From: SIG636 sp045604285
GTDB taxonomy: Bacteria > Bacillota > Clostridia > Oscillospirales > CAG-382
NCBI GenBank assembly: GCA_045604285.1
Contig: JAZUNS010000046.1
Coordinates: forward strand, 1-30,654
Reading direction: 5' to 3'
DNA length: 30,654 bases
Below, in pieces: positions 7,137 through 13,263 of this stretch. The position numbers were made by a program, and so were the translations under genes. Below the pieces are notes generated by a model. The model did no database searches. It had not been told where the DNA came from and saw nothing but the letters and a program-made list of their open reading frames with translations. The first letter of the stretch is position 1. Each line of letters begins with the position of its first letter.

Positions 7137-8585
7137 ATGAAAAGAATAAGAATCGTTGCACTGTTGCTTTCCCTTGTGCTTGGCGTTGGCGTAACCGCTT
7201 CGGCAGGCGTTGTATATTCCGGCGACGTAAACGGCGACGGCAAGATATCCAGCCTTGATGCTGCCCGTGTGCTTAAGCACGACGCTCAGCTTATAACGCT
7301 TGAAGGCGAGGCGCTGACAGCGGCAGATTTCAACAAGGACGGAAAGGTGGATAGCCTTGATGCGTCCCGTATACTTAAGCGTGATGCGGGCATAACAAAA
7401 AAAGAGGTTCAGTGGGTGGAAGATTATTTTGAAACTCGCATTACCTTAATGGAACAGCCTGCAGAAGAAACTTTTTGGTATGATGAGGAATACAGGTACT
7501 TTTTCGGCTGTATCGACAGCCTGTATTACGTTGTGCATTATACCGACGGAACTAAGGAGAATATAGTTCAAGCGCTTCACAACGGCAATATCGCTTTGGA
7601 AGAACTGGATGCTTACGGCGTGCATTATATGAAGGAACCCATTGGGGAGTTGGACTATTATCTGCAGTTTAAGTATTATCTTGATGATATTGACAGCAAC
7701 GACCTTGCCGACCCCGAGCGCAGCACACCTAAGCTTGATGCGGCATTGGAGGGTAGGGCGGAAATACACGGAACGCTTCAAACCGAGGGCTTTGTAAACA
7801 CCGCAGGCTTTGATGATGCGTCTACGGTAAATCTTGAAACGGCAGCACAGCTGTTGGCGGCGTCAGAGTTTGAGGAAAGCTTTGAAAAAGCTGCAGTAGA
7901 CACAGATTACCAAAACGACGTTTACGCCGTATGGCTTTACAATTCCGGGGAATTTAACGGCAGTAAAATAGTTTATTTGGATGCCCAAGGCATAACCCGC
8001 CTAATAATACACAACAGTGCCGAGGAAAAAGAAGAAGCTAAAAGGGTAGACAGAATAGTTGACGAATCCGAGGGCAAAGCGGTAGAAAATACAAAAGAGG
8101 TTTTCTACAGTCTTTACGATTATACCTATTCTTTTGATACTGCAAAAAGCAAGTATATAACCGTTTATTATACCGACGGAACAACCGACACTTTGAAGGA
8201 CGCTATTGACAAAGGCGTAGTCACCCCCAACACTCTTAAGAGGAACGGTATAGCCTTTATCAGAGAAAACGTAAACTTTTCTTCCAGGTTTGCCGCCTTC
8301 TCTTGGGAAGAGGTTGCAAACGGTGTAATTGCGGGAGAGACCGAGCGTATTACCGAAGGATTCGTTTACGGGGCAGAGGCAAAAGTAATAACAAGTAAAT
8401 CCGATGCACTTGCCATGGCGCTGCGCCAAACGGACGTTGAATATACGGACTACAGCGTATCCTACGACGGCAATACCGATTGTTGGTGCGTGTCCTTTAC
8501 ACTTACCGACGGTAACGGTTACCAAAACGTGTATCTGTACAAAAGCGGCGGCGGACGTCTTATAATAAACGGCACCAAAGCTTAG
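7137..8585 (+). CDS. secreted protein with N-terminal type I dockerin and a duplicated unknown module
   Basis: A 482-residue exported protein. Residues 1-23 are a signal peptide (MKRIRIVALLLS..., cleavage near ASA-G). Residues 28-87 are a type I dockerin with two calcium loops, GDVNGDGKISSLDAAR and ADFNKDGKVDSLDASR. Dockerins dock enzymes onto cohesin scaffolds and are usually C-terminal; here it directly follows the signal peptide. The remainder looks like two copies of one unit: YFFGCIDSLYYVVHYTDGTK pairs with a later SFDTAKSKYITVYYTDGTT, each followed by an 'alpha...G(V/I)...(M/I)(K/R)E' stretch and then a beta-rich segment ending in RLIIHN or RLIING. I recognise no catalytic domain. No cohesin is in the window. 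AAGGAGG precedes the ATG. Confidence 0.85.
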   Translation: MKRIRIVALLLSLVLGVGVTASAGVVYSGDVNGDGKISSLDAARVLKHDAQLITLEGEALTAADFNKDGKVDSLDASRILKRDAGITKKEVQWVEDYFETRITLMEQPAEETFWYDEEYRYFFGCIDSLYYVVHYTDGTKENIVQALHNGNIALEELDAYGVHYMKEPIGELDYYLQFKYYLDDIDSNDLADPERSTPKLDAALEGRAEIHGTLQTEGFVNTAGFDDASTVNLETAAQLLAASEFEESFEKAAVDTDYQNDVYAVWLYNSGEFNGSKIVYLDAQGITRLIIHNSAEEKEEAKRVDRIVDESEGKAVENTKEVFYSLYDYTYSFDTAKSKYITVYYTDGTTDTLKDAIDKGVVTPNTLKRNGIAFIRENVNFSSRFAAFSWEEVANGVIAGETERITEGFVYGAEAKVITSKSDALAMALRQTDVEYTDYSVSYDGNTDCWCVSFTLTDGNGYQNVYLYKSGGGRLIINGTKA

Positions 8586-8629
8586 CAAGCAGCACTCCAT
8601 TTTTTGCAAACTTGAATAAAAGCACAAAT

Positions 8630-8672
8630 AAAGCTTGTAGATAGAGTCAACCTCATTCTACAAGCTTTTTTG
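8630..8672 (+). terminator. rho-independent terminator after the dockerin gene
   Basis: A 12-bp stem (AAAGCTTGTAGA with TCTACAAGCTTT), a 15-base loop and a run of T, starting 45 bases after the stop codon. Confidence 0.9.
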
Positions 8673-8761
8673 CTTTATACAAGCTGTTTATTCAAAGTTA
8701 ATTTTAGTCCGTTTTATTACCCTTATACTCTGCTATCATAGTCGTGAAAGGGGGAAACTTA

Positions 8762-8971
8762 ATGAAACAATGTCTTTACAAAAGCTATGACGAGCTGCCT
8801 ATTGTTCTTTCGGCAAAGGAGGTCGCCGCTGCTCTGTGCATATCCCGCTCCGGCGCTTACGGGCTTTTAAAAAGCGAGGGGTTTCCCTCGGTCAACGTGG
8901 GCAACCGCATTATGGTTCCCAAAACGGCGTTTATAAAATGGCTTGAACAGCAGGCGGAAAGGAGAGATTGA
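8762..8971 (+). CDS. small excisionase-family helix-turn-helix DNA-binding protein
   Basis: A 69-residue protein consisting almost wholly of a MerR/excisionase-type winged helix: LSAKEVAAALCISRSGAYGLL is the helix-turn-helix, followed by the wing VNVGNRIMVPKTAFIKWLEQQ. This pattern (HTH_17) occurs in excisionases and in small regulators of mobile and housekeeping operons. I chose the ATG at 8762 because AAAGGGGG lies 7 bases upstream; an in-frame GTG at 8744 precedes that site. No integrase or attachment site is nearby, so a role as excisionase is not supported. It is followed 2 bases later by a 56-residue gene, and the two probably act as a unit. Confidence 0.8.
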   Translation: MKQCLYKSYDELPIVLSAKEVAAALCISRSGAYGLLKSEGFPSVNVGNRIMVPKTAFIKWLEQQAERRD

Positions 8972-8973
8972 CT

Positions 8974-9144
8974 TTGGAGATAAAGAAAAACGGCAAAACC
9001 TATCACGTGTCGGAATGCTTGGAAAAATGGACGATAACGGCGAAGGACGGAAAGCTTGTCCTTTCTTATGAGATACCCAAGGAGCTGTGCTCCACAGCAG
9101 AAGAACTGGCAACTTTCGTAGTAAACAACGATGCAATAGCGTAA
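8974..9144 (+). CDS. small protein of 56 residues, unknown function
   Basis: A short open frame that starts with TTG 2 bases after the HTH gene. AAGGAGA at 8958-8964, inside the end of the HTH gene, is a fitting ribosome binding site. The protein begins MEIKKNGKTYHVSECL, has a beta-rich middle (WTITAKDGKLVLSYEIP) and a helical end (TAEELATFVVNND). It has two cysteines, is neutral to acidic and has no membrane segment. A strong terminator follows 19 bases after the stop, which supports it as the true last gene of a two-gene transcript. I do not recognise the family. Confidence 0.65.
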   Translation: MEIKKNGKTYHVSECLEKWTITAKDGKLVLSYEIPKELCSTAEELATFVVNNDAIA

Positions 9145-9163
9145 AAGAGCAGAAAGGTAAGAC

Positions 9164-9195
9164 GAAGGGCGGCAAACGCCGCCCTTCAGTTTTAT
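9164..9195. terminator. shared terminator of the small cassette and of ung-dapF
   Basis: GAAGGGCGGC and GCCGCCCTTC form a 10-bp stem around AAAC, followed by AGTTTTA on the plus strand and a moderately T-rich stretch on the minus strand. It lies between two convergent genes, 19 bases after one stop and just past the other. Confidence 0.8.
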
Positions 9196-10031
9196 ACTTC
9201 AACCACGCCGTCGCAAACCTTAACGGCGGGGCCTGTCATAAGCACACGGTCTGCCGTTACGTTAATAACCAGCTTGCCACCCTTAAGGCACACGGTTATA
9301 TCTTCACCTGCAGGGCAATAGCCCAGCGCCACCGAAGCTGCCGCCGAAGCGCAGGCACCCGTGCCGCAGGCCCAAGTTTCGCCGCTGCCACGCTCCCACA
9401 CACGCATTTCTATGGTGTGGGGGTTAAGCACCTTGATAAACTCTGCATTGACACGCTCGGGGAAGGCGGGGTGTACCTCCATCGCCTTGCCGTAAACGTC
9501 CAGGGGAAAGCCCTGCACGTCCTCCACGTAGCACACGCAGTGAGCGCTGCCCATGGATACGGCGGTGCAGACAAACTCTCTGTCACGGACGGTAAGAGGA
9601 ACGGCAATGCAGCTATCGCTGTCCCATATTACGGGGACGGCGTTTTTTTCAAAAACGGCTTTGCCAAGGTCGGCGGTGGCACCAACGGCAACACCGTTTT
9701 CCACCTTCATATAAAGGGTTTTAATGCCGCTTAGGGTCTCAACCGTAATAACGTCCTTTTTGGCAATGCCGCTATCGTAAAGATATTTGCCCACGCAGCG
9801 TATGGCGTTGCCGCACATTCTGCCCTCACTGCCGTCGGCGTTGAACATACGCATTTTTGCATCGGCAATATTCGAAGGGCAAATCATAATAAGCCCGTCA
9901 CCGCCTACGGAAAAATGGCGGTCGGAAAGCTTTGCGGCAACCTCGTTGGGGTTGGTAAGCTCCGTTTCAAAGCAGTTTACGTATATATAATCATTGCCGC
10001 AACCGTGCATTTTGGTAAATTTTAAAAGCAT
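9192..10031 (-). CDS. dapF: diaminopimelate epimerase
   Basis: DapF converts LL- to meso-diaminopimelate, the lysine precursor and peptidoglycan cross-linker. The 279-residue protein has the two-lobed fold with a catalytic cysteine in each half: Cys73 in GRMCGNAIRC and the second in WACGTGACASA. Other signatures are MHGCGNDYIYVN near the N-terminus, VGGDGLI, and RVWERGSGETWACGTGA. Length is typical for the family. The ATG at 10031 lies 3 bases after the ung stop, so the genes are coupled although their functions are unrelated. No other lysine pathway gene is adjacent. Confidence 0.96.
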   Translation of the reverse strand: MLLKFTKMHGCGNDYIYVNCFETELTNPNEVAAKLSDRHFSVGGDGLIMICPSNIADAKMRMFNADGSEGRMCGNAIRCVGKYLYDSGIAKKDVITVETLSGIKTLYMKVENGVAVGATADLGKAVFEKNAVPVIWDSDSCIAVPLTVRDREFVCTAVSMGSAHCVCYVEDVQGFPLDVYGKAMEVHPAFPERVNAEFIKVLNPHTIEMRVWERGSGETWACGTGACASAAASVALGYCPAGEDITVCLKGGKLVINVTADRVLMTGPAVKVCDGVVEV

Positions 10032-10034
10032 AAT

Positions 10035-10703
10035 CTACTCTCCTATTCTCCAATCCACCCCATTCTCGCCCAAAAAGGCGTTGGCGGCGGAAAAATGGCG
10101 GCACCCGAAAAAGCCGTTCCAGGCAGAAAGCGGGCTTGGGTGTGCGGCGGTAAGAATTTTGTGCCGTGTGCCGTCAATAAGGCTTGCCTTAGCCTTGGCG
10201 TAGTTGCCCCAAAGCATAAATACCATGGGTTTTTCCCGCTTGTTAAGCAGTTCTATAATTCGGTCGGTAAACAGCTCCCACCCTTTGCCGCGGTGGCTGC
10301 CTGCCTGACCTTCTCTAACCGTTAGCACGGCGTTCAGCAACAGTACGCCGTTTTTTGCCCAATCGGCAAGATAACCGTGGGACGGTGGCGTTATGCCCAA
10401 ATCCGCCTGCAGTTCTTTGTATATATTCACCAAGGAAGGCGGCACGTCCACCCCCTTGCTTACGGAAAAGCACATTCCGTGTGCCTGCCCAAAGCCGTGG
10501 TATGGGTCTTGCCCGATTATAACCACCTTAACGTCGTTATAATCCGTCATTTTCAAAGCGTTGAATATGTCGTTCATAGGCGGAAATATCCTATGGCCCG
10601 AGCGTAAATATTCTTCCTTTAAAAACTGCCGCAGCCTTAAATAGTAGTCCGCCGCAAACTCTTCCTTTAAAAGTGCGTCCCAGCTATTACCTAAGTTAAC
10701 CAA
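10035..10703 (-). CDS. ung: uracil-DNA glycosylase, family 1
   Basis: Ung removes uracil from DNA and starts base excision repair. The 222-residue protein carries the water-activating loop GQDPYHG with its catalytic Asp, the Phe of GMCFSVSKG for uracil stacking, LLLNAVLTVREGQAGSHRGKGWE, and the DNA-intercalating loop AAHPSPLSAWNGFFGCRHFS. Length is normal. The start is a TTG at 10703: AAGGGGG lies 8 bases upstream. An ATG at 10708 is out of frame and too close to that site. A promoter with TTGAAA and TATGCT lies just upstream. First gene of a two-gene unit with dapF. Confidence 0.96.
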   Translation of the reverse strand: MVNLGNSWDALLKEEFAADYYLRLRQFLKEEYLRSGHRIFPPMNDIFNALKMTDYNDVKVVIIGQDPYHGFGQAHGMCFSVSKGVDVPPSLVNIYKELQADLGITPPSHGYLADWAKNGVLLLNAVLTVREGQAGSHRGKGWELFTDRIIELLNKREKPMVFMLWGNYAKAKASLIDGTRHKILTAAHPSPLSAWNGFFGCRHFSAANAFLGENGVDWRIGE

Positions 10704-10725
10704 AGCATCGCCCCCTTACCCAAAA

Positions 10726-10754
10726 AGCATAGCATAAAACCGCCCATATTTCAA
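10726..10754 (-). promoter_or_regulatory. promoter of ung-dapF
   Basis: On the minus strand TTGAAA (10754-10749), 17 bases, then TATGCT (10731-10726). It is divergent from the promoter at 10787-10815. Confidence 0.55.
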
Positions 10755-10786
10755 GGCATAAATGGCAGTTTTGTTGCTTTTTGCCC

Positions 10787-10815
10787 TTGAAAATATATTA
10801 ATAATGTAGTATTAT
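10787..10815 (+). promoter_or_regulatory. promoter of the Ig-like protein gene
   Basis: TTGAAA at 10787-10792, a 17-base spacer and TATTAT at 10810-10815. Transcription should start near 10822, about 30 bases before the proposed start codon. Confidence 0.7.
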
Positions 10816-10852
10816 ATATGATGTATAGGTTTAAGAATGGGGGTGTATTGCC

Positions 10853-12361
10853 ATAAAAAGATTAACTGCGCTTGCCACGTGCTTTTTGCTGCTTTTGACG
10901 TTTGCTCTGCCCGTGGCGGCTGATACCAATAACGTGGCAAAGGCATCTGTTTCCATAATAATGCCAAACACTACGGTGGAGTATTCGCCCGCAGGCCATT
11001 ATCCTACGGCGGATGCAGGCGAGTACAGCCCCGAGCTTAGATACGAGGTTACCGACAGTACCACGGGTGAAAAGGTCAAGCTACCGATAGTTGATATAGG
11101 CGTCTATACGGTAAGGGCGTATATAAACTCTACCTCAATGCACGAGGCTGCCCAAACCGTTTCCACCTTTACGGTGACAACCGCTACCGCATATATATCG
11201 GTAAAAAAGCAAAGCGTGGCGCACACAGCCATGGATAATCCCGTAAAATACAGTGTTTCGCCTGCCTGGGCGGCAGAGCTTTTGGATATTAGCGTAAGCT
11301 ATTACGCCATAAACAGCCTTTCGGATAAAGGCAGCGCCGTTGAAGTCCCCAGGGACATGGGTACCTATCTGGTTAAGATGGAAGCAGCGCCCCTTAGCGA
11401 TAAGGTCACCTGCCCCGGCAAGTATCTGGTTTACACCATTGGCGAAAAATCCCAGCCCTCCGTGTCGGATGAGGAATCCTTGCTTACGGTTCCGCCGTCC
11501 TTTAAGGCAACGGTGCAGACCCTAAACGTCACCTATAACGGGGAAGAGGCTGTGCCGCAGTACAGCGTAAACGTGGCCGGGGCGGAAAGCTATTTGATGT
11601 ACAGCCGCATATATGCCGACGGCAAAACCGGTGCCTACGGCTTTGACCCGCCCGTAGAGCCGGGGGACTATATCGCCTCCTGCTTCGTGCTGGATACGGT
11701 AATAGGCAGCAGCAGGGTGGTTATAGATAAGATGGTTGCTGACATCAAGGTGGAGAATAAGACCTTTACCTATACGCCGGAAGGGGTGTATATGCCCGAT
11801 ATCCAAACGGAGCCCAAGGGTATAGAGCTTGCGTACAGCGCATATAAGTATGTTAACGGCAACACCGGCGAGGCGGTTGAGTTTCCCCTTACCGAGTGCG
11901 GCACCTATCTTATCAGCGTATCGCCTGCAGATATTTATCGTTACAGCTATGTTGACAGCGTAAACTATTTTTATATAACCATCCAAAAGCAACTGCCCGT
12001 AATAAAGGGCGAAAACGTGGTGGCTGTGGAGGACGGCAGTTTTAAAAGCGTAAACGTAAATATAGAGCCGTCCTATGCCGATTACAGCCTGCAGTATTAC
12101 AGGGTAGAAGGGCAAAGCAGCGTGGCGCTTGCGGGCGCACCCGTAACGGCAGGGGAGTATTATGCGGTGGTTTCCGTTAAGGAAAATCAGTACGTTTCCT
12201 CCGCCACCAAGGTTTTTGGGGTCTACATTCAATCCAACGTAAACGAAAACCTTGTTTTTGCGGGTAAGGTCATAAAGGCGCTTTGCATAATCTTTGTGAT
12301 TTGCGGCGTGGCAACTGCGGCATTCCACATCGTTTGGACAAAGCTACAAAGAAGGAGATAG
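10853..12361 (+). CDS. membrane-anchored extracellular protein with five MBG/Ig-like repeats
   Basis: The open frame has no ATG, GTG or well-placed TTG at its start. Reading back in frame from a TTG at 10886, which would cut the signal sequence in half, gives a complete signal peptide, (M)KRLTALATCFLLLLTF followed by ALPVAA-D, whose first codon is ATA at 10853, 9 bases after GGGGG. The mature part has five repeats of about 85 residues, each ending with a 'G.Y.V.V' type strand (for example DIGVYTVRAYINS, DMGTYLVKMEA, EPGDYIASCFV, ECGTYLISVSP, TAGEYYAVVSV), which fits MBG-type bacterial Ig folds. A single C-terminal membrane segment (about VIKALCIIFVICGVATAAF) with a basic tail (KLQRRR) anchors it. 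uppP starts 5 bases later. The function is probably adhesive or structural. Confidence 0.75.
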   Translation: MKRLTALATCFLLLLTFALPVAADTNNVAKASVSIIMPNTTVEYSPAGHYPTADAGEYSPELRYEVTDSTTGEKVKLPIVDIGVYTVRAYINSTSMHEAAQTVSTFTVTTATAYISVKKQSVAHTAMDNPVKYSVSPAWAAELLDISVSYYAINSLSDKGSAVEVPRDMGTYLVKMEAAPLSDKVTCPGKYLVYTIGEKSQPSVSDEESLLTVPPSFKATVQTLNVTYNGEEAVPQYSVNVAGAESYLMYSRIYADGKTGAYGFDPPVEPGDYIASCFVLDTVIGSSRVVIDKMVADIKVENKTFTYTPEGVYMPDIQTEPKGIELAYSAYKYVNGNTGEAVEFPLTECGTYLISVSPADIYRYSYVDSVNYFYITIQKQLPVIKGENVVAVEDGSFKSVNVNIEPSYADYSLQYYRVEGQSSVALAGAPVTAGEYYAVVSVKENQYVSSATKVFGVYIQSNVNENLVFAGKVIKALCIIFVICGVATAAFHIVWTKLQRRR

Positions 12362-12366
12362 TTTTT

Positions 12367-13200
12367 ATGAATGTTTTTGCGGCGGCGGTATACGGCGTTA
12401 TTCAGGGCATTGCCGAGTTTTTGCCCATATCCAGCTCGGGCCATTTGGCACTGGCGCAAAATCTTTTTGGCGTAACGGGAGAGTCGGACCTGTTTGCGTT
12501 TAACATATTGCTTCATTTCGGCACCCTTGTTGCCGTGTTTATAATGTACGCATCGGACGTTTGGATGCTTATTAAGGCGTTGGGGTCTTTGGTTGCCCGC
12601 CCCTTTAACGGGAAGCTTAAGGCACCGCTTAACGAGGGGGAGCGACTGTTTGTAATGATCTGTATTGCCACCCTTGTGTTGGTACCTGCCGCCCTGCTTT
12701 CCGATAAGGTGGAGGCGCTTTCCTCCGTAAGCTGGGCAATAGGCGTTTTGCTTTTAATAAACGGCGGCATACTTTTTGTATCCGACCGACTTAACAAGGG
12801 CAACGAAACCCTTAAAAGCAGCAAGCTTCGCAAGGCGCTGTTTATAGGTCTGTTTCAGCTTGCAGGGGTGTTGCCGGGCATATCCCGCTCCGGCAGTACC
12901 ATAACCGGCGGACTTTTTAATAACCTTGAAAGGCGCGATGCGTTGCGTTTTTCCTTCTTAATGTCAATACCTGCAATACTTGGCGCCAATATTTTAGAGC
13001 TGTTTTCCTTAAAGGGTGATATTTTTGGTGATGTTGGCGTGGCACCCTGCCTTGTGGGCATGGTGGTTGCGGCGGTTTCCGGCATTTTTGCAATAAAGCT
13101 GTTGAATTATTTGGCAAAGAATAAAAGCTTTACCCCCTTTGCCGTGTACTGCTTGGCAGCAGGCAGCTTTGCAATAATTTGGGATTTATTTGTAAAATAA
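12367..13200 (+). CDS. uppP: undecaprenyl-diphosphatase UppP (BacA)
   Basis: UppP dephosphorylates undecaprenyl diphosphate to recycle the lipid carrier of wall and surface sugar synthesis; extra copies give bacitracin resistance. The 277-residue integral membrane protein has both family signatures: GIAEFLPISSSGHL (about 14-27) and GVLPGISRSGSTITGG with the conserved Arg. About eight hydrophobic segments are visible. I chose the ATG at 12367 because AGAAGGAGAT lies just upstream; an earlier in-frame ATG at 12283 is inside the previous gene without a ribosome binding site. It shares a transcript with the Ig-like repeat gene. Confidence 0.96.
   Translation: MNVFAAAVYGVIQGIAEFLPISSSGHLALAQNLFGVTGESDLFAFNILLHFGTLVAVFIMYASDVWMLIKALGSLVARPFNGKLKAPLNEGERLFVMICIATLVLVPAALLSDKVEALSSVSWAIGVLLLINGGILFVSDRLNKGNETLKSSKLRKALFIGLFQLAGVLPGISRSGSTITGGLFNNLERRDALRFSFLMSIPAILGANILELFSLKGDIFGDVGVAPCLVGMVVAAVSGIFAIKLLNYLAKNKSFTPFAVYCLAAGSFAIIWDLFVK
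13169..13198 (+). promoter_or_regulatory. possible ftsK promoter within the end of uppP
   Basis: TTGCAA at 13169-13174, an 18-base spacer and TAAAAT at 13193-13198. The -10 box is the same hexamer as in the 185-bp repeats, and the conserved leader core begins 11 bases later, close to the 14 bases seen in the repeats. This parallel is the main support. Confidence 0.45.
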
Positions 13201-13209
13201 TAAAATTTA

Positions 13210-13236
13210 GGTGAGAGCTTTTTGCTTTCTGTTCGT
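13210..13236 (+). repeat. third copy of the 27-base leader core, before ftsK
   Basis: The 27 bases from GGTGAGAG to GTTCGT match 7042-7068 and 30587-30613 at 24 of 27 positions without gaps. The three differences are all C/T exchanges. The rest of the 185-bp repeat is absent here. Confidence 0.75.
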
Positions 13237-13263
13237 TAATACAATATAGAAACGGTAAATAAT

